Shown one piece after another: positions 1 through 7,305 of a stretch of 19,129 nucleotides of DNA. The stretch covers positions 1 through 19,129 of the forward strand of contig JAZUHB010000059.1 of the NCBI GenBank assembly GCA_045641505.1. The letters are read 5' to 3'. The notes beneath the pieces are model-generated. The model did not search any database. It saw only the letters and a program-made list of their open reading frames with translations, and was not told the origin of the DNA. Both the position numbers and the translations under genes were made by a program. The DNA comes from JAZQNF01 sp045641505 (GTDB taxonomy: Bacteria; Bacillota; Clostridia; Lachnospirales; Bianqueaceae). Within the stretch, counting starts at the first letter, position 1. Every line of letters starts with the position of its first letter.

Positions 1-1323
1 TTTGAAAAGCGCGTACACCGTCTGTCCCGCCCGGCCGCCGTTCCCGACGCCATCGCCGAGGCAGCTGCCGTGATCCGCGCCGCCAAGAAGCCCCTCCTCA
101 TCTGCGGCGGCGGTGTCCGCTACGGTGAGGCCCACGAAGAGTTCAAGGCCTTCGCGGAGGCCTTCGGCATCCCCTTCGGCGAAACGCAGGCCGGCAAAGG
201 CGCCGTCCTCTATGACCACGAGCTGAATCTCGGCGGTATCGGCGTCACCGGCTGCTCCGCGGCCAACGAGATCGCCAAGGAGGCCGATGTCATCATCGGC
301 GTCGGCACCCGCTACACCGATTTCACCACCTCCTCCAAGTGGCTCTTCAAGGCGGACGCCAAGTTCGTCAACATCAACGTTTCCGCCTTCCAGGCTGAGA
401 AGATGAACGCCGCCGTGCCGGTCGTCGCCTGCGCCAAGCGCGCGCTGCCCGCCCTGCAGGCCGCTCTCAAGGGCTACAAGGCCTCCTACAAGAACGAGGT
501 GAAGGATGCCCGCGCCCGCTGGTTCAAGGAGCTGGACCGTCTGGCGAACACCTGCTACGGCCCCGGCTACGAGCCCGAGGTCAAGGACGCCAACATCGGC
601 TCCGTCGAGCGCTTCGCGAAGGACATGAACGCGGATCTGACCCAGACCGCCGTGCTGGCCGCCTTCAACCGCCTGATCGACGCGGACTCCGTGGCCATCG
701 GCTCCTCCGGCTCCCTGCCCGGCGACATGCAGCGCATGTGGTGCGCCCGCTCCCTCGATTCCTACAACATGGAGTACGGCTACTCCTGCATGGGCTATGA
801 GATCAGCGGCGCCCTCGGCGTCAAGTACGCCATCGGCGACCGTGACGTCTACGCGATGGTCGGCGACGGCAGCTTCAACATGCTGCACTCCGAGCTGATC
901 ACCGCCGTCCAGGAGCACAAGAAGATCAACGTCTGCGTCTTCAACAACGCTTCCTTCGGCTGCATCAACAACCTGCAGGTCGGCCACGGCAACAAGACCC
1001 TCTGCACCGAGCTCCGCTTCCGCGGCGAGGACGGCGAACACAGCGGTAATTTCATCCCGGTCGACTACGCGAAGATCGGCGAGGCCTACGGCGCGAAGAG
1101 CTTCACCGTCACCACGATGGACGAGCTTACCGAGGCGATCGAGGCCGCGAAGAAGATCAAGGATCAGCCCGTCGTCTTCGATATCCGCGTGCTGCCCAAG
1201 TCCATGACCGACGGTTACGGTTCCTGGTGGCGCTGCGGCGACGTCGAGGTTTCCGAGCGTCCCGAGCAGGCCGGTGTTTTCGCGGACCATCTGGAGCATC
1301 TGGAGAACGCGAGAAAGTTCTGA
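1..1323 (+). CDS. iolD: 3D-(3,5/4)-trihydroxycyclohexane-1,2-dione acylhydrolase (IolD), 5'-truncated
   Basis: This is a thiamine-diphosphate enzyme of myo-inositol catabolism. In the known pathway it hydrolytically opens the trihydroxycyclohexanedione ring to 5-deoxy-glucuronate in the cytoplasm. The reading frame is open from base 1 and ends in TGA, giving 440 residues of a protein that is usually about 620-650 long, so the N-terminal TPP-binding (PYR) domain lies outside the window. Visible are the central domain (roughly fragment residues 15-160, with LLICGGGVRYG and DVIIGVGTRYTDF) and the C-terminal TPP domain. The latter contains MEYGYSCMGYEISGALG and the diphosphate/Mg motif VGDGSFNMLHSE running to FNNASFGCINNLQ. 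The tail SWWRCGDVEVSE is typical of IolD rather than of acetolactate synthase. Other inositol genes would be expected upstream, outside the window. The following gene is convergent, so this is the end of its transcription unit. The family call is secure. Confidence 0.93.
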   Translation, partial: FEKRVHRLSRPAAVPDAIAEAAAVIRAAKKPLLICGGGVRYGEAHEEFKAFAEAFGIPFGETQAGKGAVLYDHELNLGGIGVTGCSAANEIAKEADVIIGVGTRYTDFTTSSKWLFKADAKFVNINVSAFQAEKMNAAVPVVACAKRALPALQAALKGYKASYKNEVKDARARWFKELDRLANTCYGPGYEPEVKDANIGSVERFAKDMNADLTQTAVLAAFNRLIDADSVAIGSSGSLPGDMQRMWCARSLDSYNMEYGYSCMGYEISGALGVKYAIGDRDVYAMVGDGSFNMLHSELITAVQEHKKINVCVFNNASFGCINNLQVGHGNKTLCTELRFRGEDGEHSGNFIPVDYAKIGEAYGAKSFTVTTMDELTEAIEAAKKIKDQPVVFDIRVLPKSMTDGYGSWWRCGDVEVSERPEQAGVFADHLEHLENARKF

Positions 1324-1335
1324 GAAAATATGAGT

Positions 1336-1373
1336 AAAAAAATCCCGGGAGAGTGATCTCCCGTGATTTTTTT
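1336..1373. terminator. Bidirectional Rho-independent terminator between iolD and rbsK
   Basis: A 7-bp GC-rich stem, CGGGAGA (1346-1352) and TCTCCCG (1357-1363), has a GTGA loop. After one C/T mismatch the stem continues through a C-G pair, a T-A pair and a seven-A tract (1336-1342) paired with a T tract (1367-1373). A U-run therefore follows the stem on either strand. It lies 12 bases after the iolD stop and is also the first terminator met by minus-strand transcripts leaving rbsK. It can serve both convergent genes. Confidence 0.85.
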
Positions 1374-1376
1374 TAC

Positions 1377-1474
1377 AATAACGGCGGGGCGGGGCCGCGG
1401 AATAACGGCCGGCGATGCCGGCAATAACGGCGCGGCAGAGCCGCAATTACGGCGCGCTGCGCGCGCAATAACGG
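1377..1474. repeat. Array of five AATAACGG-headed hairpin units, period 22-24 bp
   Basis: The octamer AATAACGG occurs at 1377, 1401, 1423 and 1467, with the variant AATTACGG at 1445. The period is 24, then 22, 22 and 22. The spacers between octamers differ in sequence, but three of the four are near-perfect hairpins with 3-nt loops: GCCGGC-GAT-GCCGGC, GCGGC-AGA-GCCGC and GCGCGC-TGC-GCGCGC. The first spacer is G-rich and pairs less well (GCGG/CCGC with a 7-nt loop). The array sits between the rbsK stop and the shared terminator, so it would be transcribed as the rbsK 3' untranslated region. No known repeat family is recognised. Confidence 0.75.
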
Positions 1475-1484
1475 ATTACCTTGT

Positions 1485-2366
1485 TCAGTCGACCTCGTTG
1501 GCCCACGGAATGGCTTGCTGGGCGCCGGGGCGGGTGACGGTGACGGAGGCCGCGCGGTTCGCGTAGCGGAGCGCCGCCGCGAGGGTATCGCCCTTGGAGA
1601 GGCGGGTCGCCAGCGCGCCGCAGAAGGTGTCGCCGGCCGCCGTGGTGTCGACCACGGGCCGCTTGATCGCGTCCTCGTGCAGGAGCTCGCCCGCGGAGAC
1701 GCAGCAGTAGCCCTTGCTGCCCAGCGTGACCACGACCGAGGCCACACCCTGCGCCTGCAGCGCCTTCGCGCCCTCGCAGATGCACTCGCAGCCGGTCAGG
1801 CCGCGGAGCTCGGTCTCGTTGGGGATCACGATATCGACGAAGGGAAGGAACTCGCAGATCGCCTGGTCGAAGGGGGCGGGGTTCAGCACCGTCGTCATGC
1901 CCTTCTCTCGGGCCTGCCGGAGCGCGTAGCCGACCACGGGGATCGGGTTCTCCAGCTGGACCAGCAGCAGGTCGCCGGGCCGGGCGTCGGCCAGAAGCCG
2001 GTCGACGTCGCCCTCCTCCGCCATGCCGTTCGCGCCGGAATCGAGGATGATGCGGTTGTCGTGGTCGACGATCACGATCACCGCGACGCCGGTGGAGACG
2101 CCGGGGATCCGGCGCAGGCGGGAGGTATCCGTGCCGCAGGAACGGAGGCTCTCCGTCAGGCGGTCGCCGAAGCCGTCGTCGCCGATGCAGCCGCCCATCA
2201 CGCAGTCCGCGCCGAGCTTGCCGCAGGCCACCGCCTGGTTCGCGCCCTTGCCGCCGGGGTTCGTCATGAAGCCGCTGCCGTGCAGGGTCTCGCCCTGGAG
2301 CACCTCGCGGGGGCTCTGGATCACGAGATCCATGTTCAGACTGCCGAAAACGTAGACCTTGCTCAT
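1485..2366 (-). CDS. rbsK: Ribokinase (PfkB family)
   Basis: This 293-residue protein is a PfkB-type sugar kinase most like ribokinase, which transfers phosphate from ATP to O5 of D-ribose to give ribose 5-phosphate in the cytoplasm. The N-terminus MSKVYVFGSLNMDLV is typical of RbsK. The first PfkB signature includes NPGGKGANQA (about residues 36-45). The second, DTTAAGDTFCGAL, begins at residue 238 and carries the catalytic base Asp244 and the anion-hole AAGD. The length matches the family (about 290-310). The start overlaps the stop of the upstream glycohydrolase gene by ATGA, implying translational coupling. It is the last gene of the nucleoside-uptake operon, which suggests it captures ribose released from the imported compound. 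A kinase for another ribosyl-type sugar or a nucleoside cannot be excluded from sequence alone. Confidence 0.88.
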   Translation of the reverse strand: MSKVYVFGSLNMDLVIQSPREVLQGETLHGSGFMTNPGGKGANQAVACGKLGADCVMGGCIGDDGFGDRLTESLRSCGTDTSRLRRIPGVSTGVAVIVIVDHDNRIILDSGANGMAEEGDVDRLLADARPGDLLLVQLENPIPVVGYALRQAREKGMTTVLNPAPFDQAICEFLPFVDIVIPNETELRGLTGCECICEGAKALQAQGVASVVVTLGSKGYCCVSAGELLHEDAIKRPVVDTTAAGDTFCGALATRLSKGDTLAAALRYANRAASVTVTRPGAQQAIPWANEVD

Positions 2367-3751
2367 ATTCTTCCCAATTCTGCCGTTTCTTTGGCCAGCT
2401 CCCGGATGGAGAGCTTCTTGATCTTGCGCATGTAGGTGATCAGCTCGTCGCCGATGGGGTCGGTCCAGGAGGACGCGATCTCGCGGCCGCCGGCCACCGC
2501 CACCGCCGTCGCGATCTGGGCGGCGTTGCAGTCGACGTCGCAGCCTTCCATCGCGATGATGTGCATCGTGCGGTCGAAATCGCCGTTTCCGAACCAGAGC
2601 GCCACGACCTCGGCGCAGGCGTTCGGATAGGCGTGGATCCAGTTGTAACGGGCGTAGCGAGCCTCACAGGGCTTCCAGGCGGCCTGCCAGTCCTCGGACT
2701 CCTCGCAGCGCTCCAGCGCGAAGCGCACCACAGAGGCGTACTCGCTGTCCGCGGGGATCAGGGAGACGGCCTCGCGGACAATCTCGCGCAGGTCCGACTT
2801 CACGTAGGCGAGGGAGGTCAGGATCGCGTTGAAGACCTCGCCCAGGATGCCGTTGCCCGCGTGGGAGACCGAGCCGTCCATGAAGGCGTAGCGGGCGGCC
2901 TTGCGGACGTTGCCGGGGGCCACCATGCCGCAGACCGCGCCGCGCATCTGCGCGCCGATCCACTCGCGGTAGGGGTTGTTCAGACGGCCGCTCTCGGGCG
3001 GGTAGATGCCCAGCTTGAGGTTGCGGAGCGCGCGGTCCTCGGCGGACCAGCCGGTGGGCACCAGCGCGACCCACTGGTCGGCGATGTCGGCCGCGGTGAG
3101 CTTCTCCCGCGCCTGCCGGAGGGCCTCCAGGAAGGCCAGCTCGTAGGTGATGTCATCGTTGTAGGTGTTGGGCGTCCGGACGTAGCCGCGGATCTCGCCG
3201 AAGGCCTTCCGGAGGTTCTCGCCGGTGTAGCCCTCGATCGCGGTGCCCAGGGCGCCGCCGCAGATCTGCGCGGTCCAGCCGAGGGTGCTCAGGCGCTCGT
3301 ACTCGGCCTGATCCTTCGTGAAGGGGTAGACCGGCAGCTCGACCGCCGCCTCGTACTGCTCGAAGCTTTCGTAAAGGACGTAGTTCCAGTAGGGATGGTC
3401 AGACAGCTTCGGGGCGCGGTTCAGTTCGAGGAACACGCGGGCGGCGAGGCGCGCCATCTCGGCGTGATCGCCGGTTTCGCGGGCGCGGGTGCCGGCCTCG
3501 ATCAGTTTCTCGGCCTCGGTCACGTCGTAGCCCATGTTCTCGGTATCCTGGATCGCGGCGACGATCACGTGCTCCGTGGCGCCGGAGCCGGGCACATTGC
3601 TGCGCCAGTAGTTTTCCGCCCAGAGGTTGTCCTCGCGTTCGGAGTCACTGCATTCGCTCCAGCCCTGCTCCTCTTCCTCGAGGATCACGGGGACAGAACT
3701 CTGGATCGTTTCGCATTCGATCTCCCAGGCTTTTTTTGCGTTCGGGGTCAT
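2363..3751 (-). CDS. ADP-ribosylglycohydrolase-family protein (DraG/ARH fold), putative ribosyl hydrolase
   Basis: This 462-residue protein is predicted cytoplasmic. Residues from about 150 onward follow the ADP-ribosylglycohydrolase family. GGALGTAIEG matches the family GALLGDALGAPVEG strand and helix. TYNDDITYELAFLEAL (Asp199-Asp200) sits where the metal-binding TDDT motif belongs. EGCDVDCNAAQ (Asp405, Asp407, Cys408) matches the C-terminal metal motif D-x-D-x-N-A-A. The Asp of GD is Thr here and the Thr of DDT is Ile, while the DCN form is shared with many bacterial members not tied to protein ADP-ribosylation. Residues 1-150 match nothing I recognise. The gene overlaps the upstream permease and downstream rbsK by ATGA on both sides. 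From context I infer hydrolysis of an imported ribosyl compound to free ribose for RbsK; removal of ADP-ribose from a protein is the alternative. Fold call good, substrate unknown. Confidence 0.78.
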   Translation of the reverse strand: MTPNAKKAWEIECETIQSSVPVILEEEEQGWSECSDSEREDNLWAENYWRSNVPGSGATEHVIVAAIQDTENMGYDVTEAEKLIEAGTRARETGDHAEMARLAARVFLELNRAPKLSDHPYWNYVLYESFEQYEAAVELPVYPFTKDQAEYERLSTLGWTAQICGGALGTAIEGYTGENLRKAFGEIRGYVRTPNTYNDDITYELAFLEALRQAREKLTAADIADQWVALVPTGWSAEDRALRNLKLGIYPPESGRLNNPYREWIGAQMRGAVCGMVAPGNVRKAARYAFMDGSVSHAGNGILGEVFNAILTSLAYVKSDLREIVREAVSLIPADSEYASVVRFALERCEESEDWQAAWKPCEARYARYNWIHAYPNACAEVVALWFGNGDFDRTMHIIAMEGCDVDCNAAQIATAVAVAGGREIASSWTDPIGDELITYMRKIKKLSIRELAKETAELGRI

Positions 3752-4659
3752 TTCTTTTTCTCTTTTCTCTTTACGGCCACGGCGTAGATCACGAGCGCGG
3801 CCAGGGTCATCAGATAAGGAAGGGTGTTCAGCAGCTCATAGGGCAGCTCCAGGACCGTCTGGGCGCCGACGGAGAAGTAATCCACCGCGCCGAAGAGGAA
3901 GGAGAACAGCGCCGTCCGCCAGGGGCTTCCGAGGCCCATCGCCTCGGCCGCGATGCCGATGAAGCCGCGGCCCGCCACCATGCCGGCGGAGAAATACTGC
4001 AGATAGCTCATGGAAAGGTAGGCGCCGCCGAGGCCCGCGAAGATGCCGCAGAACACGAGCGCCTTGGTCTTCACGGCCTTCGTGTCGATGCCGACGCTTT
4101 CGGCGGCCTGCGGATTGAAGCCGGTCGCCTTGATCTGCGTGCCGAGCTTCGTGCGGTTCAGCAGCCACACCAGGAAGAAGGCCGCGAGGATCGCCAGCCA
4201 GAAGAGCAGGCTCTGATCGAACAGGAGCCGGCCGAGCACCGGGATGTCGCGCAGCACGGGGATGCTGAGCTTCGGGATCGCGACGGCCGCCGCGGCGGAG
4301 GAATCACCCTTCACGCCGAGGACCGCGTAGAGGATGTACACCGCGAGGCCGCTGGCCAGGGTGTTCAGCGCGATACCGGAGAGGAAGCTGTCGGTGCGAA
4401 GCCGAAGCGCCGCGAAGGCCAGAATCATGGACATCGCCACGCCCGCCGCCACGGCCGCGAGCAGACCCAGCAGCCAGCTGTTCGTAAAATGGCTCACGAG
4501 GGTGCCGCAGACCGCGGCCACGCTCATCGCGCCCTCGATGTTGATGTTGACGATGCCCGCCCGGTTCGAGATCAGGGCCGCGAAGGCCGCGAAGACGATG
4601 GGCAGCGCGAAGGTCACGGAGGAAACGAGGAAGTCCTCGCTGAAGATAAAGGAAATCAT
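3748..4659 (-). CDS. Nucleoside ABC transporter permease (NupQ-like, BPD_transp_2)
   Basis: This 303-residue integral membrane protein has about eight to ten hydrophobic segments and belongs to the branched-chain amino acid/sugar type permease family found in BmpA-NupABC and B. subtilis NupNOPQ systems. Family features include the early NRAGIVNINIEGAMSVAA segment and the cytoplasmic coupling loop KATGFNPQAAESVGIDTKAVK before a Gly-rich helix (GIFAGLGGAYLSM). The C-terminus is a basic tail, VKRKEKKK. It would form the transmembrane channel together with the preceding permease. The start codon overlaps the stop of that gene by ATGA and follows an AAAGGAGG ribosome binding site. It overlaps the downstream glycohydrolase gene the same way. 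Assignment to nucleosides rather than sugars rests on the BMP-type binding protein of the operon. Confidence 0.88.
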   Translation of the reverse strand: MISFIFSEDFLVSSVTFALPIVFAAFAALISNRAGIVNINIEGAMSVAAVCGTLVSHFTNSWLLGLLAAVAAGVAMSMILAFAALRLRTDSFLSGIALNTLASGLAVYILYAVLGVKGDSSAAAAVAIPKLSIPVLRDIPVLGRLLFDQSLLFWLAILAAFFLVWLLNRTKLGTQIKATGFNPQAAESVGIDTKAVKTKALVFCGIFAGLGGAYLSMSYLQYFSAGMVAGRGFIGIAAEAMGLGSPWRTALFSFLFGAVDYFSVGAQTVLELPYELLNTLPYLMTLAALVIYAVAVKRKEKKK

Positions 4660-5777
4660 TCCGCCGCCTCCTTTCCCTCGGGCTCGGCGGAAGCCTCCGC
4701 CGCGGGTGCCGCGGGCGCGGCCTCAGCCGCCTCTCTCCGCTTCTTCCGGCGGCGGTCCGCCAGGAATTTCGCGCCGAAGAGGATGATGATGACGCCCTGG
4801 ATGATGTAGATGACCTCGTTCTGCACGTCCGTGTAGAGGGCCATCTGCTGCGCGCCGACCCGGAGATACGCCAGGAAAAGCGCCGCGAAGGGTACCAGGA
4901 AGGGATTGTTCTTCGCCATGATCGCGATGACGAAGCCGTCGAAGCCGTAGTTCGGCAGCGACTTCCAGGCGAAGCGGTAGTAGTTGCCCAACATGTAGGT
5001 GCCGCCGCCGAAGCCGGCCAGACCCGCGCCGATGAGCTGCGAGTAGACCACGACCCGGTCCGTGCGGATGCCGGCGTAGTCCGCGAAGCCACGGTTGTCG
5101 CCGGTCATGCGGAGCGCGTAGCCCCAGCGGGTCCGGAACAGGAAGATGCCCGAAAGGACCGCCGCCGCGAGGGCCAGCAGGAAGCCGGAGGAAAGCTCGT
5201 CGTCCTGGTTCAGGAAGGGCAGCTTCGCGTAATCCTCCAGATATTTGGTGACGTTGGTGTTGTCCGGATCGCCCACGACGTGGTTCACGAGGTAGAGCAC
5301 GACCCAGAGCACGATGTAGTTGAGCATCAGGGACGAAACGAATTCGTCGACGCCGAGGCTGCTCTTGAGCTTCGCCGGGACATAACCCAGGATCACCGCC
5401 GCGAGCGTTCCCAGCAGGATGCAGGCGAAGGGGATCAGGGGACTTGCGCCCTCACGGCAGAGCTCGGGCGCGAGCACCGCGGACACGAAGGCGCCCAGGA
5501 AGAAGCCGCCTTCCACGAACATGTTGAACTGTCCCGCCCGGCTCATCAGGCAGACCGCCGCGCCGGTGAACATCAACGGGATCGCCTCGGTGAGGATGCG
5601 GCTCAGGTTGTAGCTGTCCGCGAAGGGCTCGGTCAGGAACACGCGGATCGCCTCGGCCGGCTCGTGGCTGGCGATGGCGATGATGCCGATGGCGATGCCC
5701 AGCGAGAGAGCCAGCATGAGGAGCGTGCGGCAAAGCTCCGGCAGCACGCGCTTCGCGAAGGAGGAAAACTTATTCAT
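4656..5777 (-). CDS. Nucleoside ABC transporter permease (NupP-like, BPD_transp_2)
   Basis: This 373-residue membrane protein pairs with the downstream permease. It has many hydrophobic segments and recognisable family stretches: GQFNMFVEGGFFLGAFV near residue 85, the loop MTGDNRGFADYAGIRTDRV that contacts the ATPase, and FGGGTYMLGNYYRFAW. The last 35 or so residues form a basic, then Ala/Glu-rich cytoplasmic tail (RRRKKRREAAEAAPAAPAAE) that the paralogous permease lacks. The start ATG overlaps the last 8 bases of the ATPase gene and is preceded by AAAGGAGG at good distance, supporting tight coupling. Known relatives import purine and pyrimidine nucleosides. Confidence 0.87.
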   Translation of the reverse strand: MNKFSSFAKRVLPELCRTLLMLALSLGIAIGIIAIASHEPAEAIRVFLTEPFADSYNLSRILTEAIPLMFTGAAVCLMSRAGQFNMFVEGGFFLGAFVSAVLAPELCREGASPLIPFACILLGTLAAVILGYVPAKLKSSLGVDEFVSSLMLNYIVLWVVLYLVNHVVGDPDNTNVTKYLEDYAKLPFLNQDDELSSGFLLALAAAVLSGIFLFRTRWGYALRMTGDNRGFADYAGIRTDRVVVYSQLIGAGLAGFGGGTYMLGNYYRFAWKSLPNYGFDGFVIAIMAKNNPFLVPFAALFLAYLRVGAQQMALYTDVQNEVIYIIQGVIIILFGAKFLADRRRKKRREAAEAAPAAPAAEASAEPEGKEAAE

Positions 5778-7296
5778 CCGCCGCGCCTCCTTTCTTCTCC
5801 AGGCCGAGCATGTAGCGTCCCAGCTGCATCTCGTCGACGGAGGAGGGATCGTCGATCTCCGCGGAGATCTCGCCGCCGTGGAACACGAGGATCCGGTCGG
5901 CCAGCGCGAACACCTCCGCCAGGTCGGCGGAAATCAGGAGCACCGCGGCGCCCCGGTCGCGCATCTCGACGAGCTTCTTGTGGATGATCTCGATCGCGCC
6001 GACGTCCACGCCGCGGGTCGGCTGGTCGGCCACCACGAGGGCGGGGTCGGCGTCCAGCTCGCGGGCGACGATGACCTTCTGCATGTTGCCGCCGGAGAGC
6101 ATCCCGAGCGGCTGGGAGAGAGCGCCCTTGATCTTGTACTTTTCGATCTGCGAGAGGCCCCGGGCGCGCAGCTTCTTTTCTTTCACGAAGCCCGCGGCGG
6201 AGTTCTCGGAAAAGTCCAGGGCGATCAGGTTGTCATAGATGGAGGCCGCCGGGTCGCAGCCGGTGCGGAGCCGGTCCTCCGGGATGTGGGACATGCCGAG
6301 CGAGCGGATCGCCTTCCGGCGGAGGCCCCGCAGGTCCTTGCCGCGGAACGTGACCGTTCCCTCGTAGCGGGACAGCGCGCCCACGACGGCGGCCGCGGTT
6401 TCCTGCTGGCCGTTGCCCTCGACGCCCGCGATGCAGAGGATCTCGCCGCGGCGGGCGGAGAAGCTCACGCCGGCGACCGCGGGCTTTCCGCCCCGTCCGG
6501 CCACGCGGAGGTTCTCGACCCGGAGCAGCTCCGAACCGGGCTCGGCGGGGGTCTTGGGCACGCGCAGGTCGATGTCGCGTCCCACCATCAGATTGGAGAT
6601 CTCGGCCTCGCTCACGTCCGCCACGTTGTAGACGCCGACGGTGCGGCCGCCGCGCATGACGGTGATGCGGTCGCAGAGCTCCTTGATCTCCTTCAGCTTG
6701 TGCGTGATCAGGATCACGGTATAGCCGTTTTCCTTGAGCAGGCGGAGCTGACGGAACAGCTCCTCGGTTTCCTGGGGCGTGAGCACCGCGGTGGGCTCGT
6801 CCAGGATCAGGATGCGGGCGCCCCGGCAGAGGACCTTGAGGATCTCCACCTTCTGGGCGGTCGACACGCTCATCTCGCCGGCGCGTTCGTCCAGGTCGAG
6901 CTTCATGTCGTAGCGTTCGCAGAGCGCGCGGGCCTCTTCCTTCATTTCCTTCTTGCGGAGGGTGCCGAAGGGGCCGGTCTTCTCGACGCCGAAGAAGATG
7001 TTCTCCCAGGCGGTGAACTGGTTCACCAGCATGAAATGCTGATAGACCATGCCGATGCCCAGGGCGTTCGCGTCCCTGGGAGAGCCGATCTCGACCTTTT
7101 TGCCGTCGATCCGGATCTCGCCCTCGGCCTTCTCCGCCCCGTAGAGCACCTTCATGATGGTGCTTTTGCCGGCGCCGTTCTCCCCGGCGATGGCGTGGAT
7201 CTCGCCCTTCGCGATGCCCAGCCAGGCCCGGTCATTCGCCAGGACACCGTTCGGATAGACCTTGGTGATGTCCCGCATCTCGATGTAATTCTGCAT
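5770..7296 (-). CDS. Nucleoside ABC transporter ATP-binding protein, duplicated ABC domain (NupO-like)
   Basis: This 508-residue ATPase carries two ABC domains in one chain, as in NupO/NupA and sugar importers such as RbsA. The first domain has a full Walker A, GENGAGKST (residues 38-46), a degenerate signature (MSVSTAQKVEI, about 142-152) and Walker B LILDEPTAVL (about 165). The second domain has a degenerate Walker A (AGVEGNGQQE, about 286-295), a canonical signature LSGGNMQKV (about 400) and Walker B LVVADQPTRGVD. Such asymmetry, with one intact and one degenerate site, is normal for this family. An AAAGGAAA ribosome binding site precedes the ATG. The gene begins 9 bases after the binding-protein gene ends and overlaps the next permease by 8 bases. 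It powers uptake at the cytoplasmic face of the membrane. Confidence 0.92.
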   Translation of the reverse strand: MQNYIEMRDITKVYPNGVLANDRAWLGIAKGEIHAIAGENGAGKSTIMKVLYGAEKAEGEIRIDGKKVEIGSPRDANALGIGMVYQHFMLVNQFTAWENIFFGVEKTGPFGTLRKKEMKEEARALCERYDMKLDLDERAGEMSVSTAQKVEILKVLCRGARILILDEPTAVLTPQETEELFRQLRLLKENGYTVILITHKLKEIKELCDRITVMRGGRTVGVYNVADVSEAEISNLMVGRDIDLRVPKTPAEPGSELLRVENLRVAGRGGKPAVAGVSFSARRGEILCIAGVEGNGQQETAAAVVGALSRYEGTVTFRGKDLRGLRRKAIRSLGMSHIPEDRLRTGCDPAASIYDNLIALDFSENSAAGFVKEKKLRARGLSQIEKYKIKGALSQPLGMLSGGNMQKVIVARELDADPALVVADQPTRGVDVGAIEIIHKKLVEMRDRGAAVLLISADLAEVFALADRILVFHGGEISAEIDDPSSVDEMQLGRYMLGLEKKGGAADE

Positions 7297-7305
7297 GGGT
7301 TTCCT

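Noticed and set aside
1377..1474. Possible CRISPR array
   Set aside because: Repeats are only 8 bp and the spacers are self-complementary hairpins of 14-16 bp, with no cas genes nearby. This is a palindromic repeat array.
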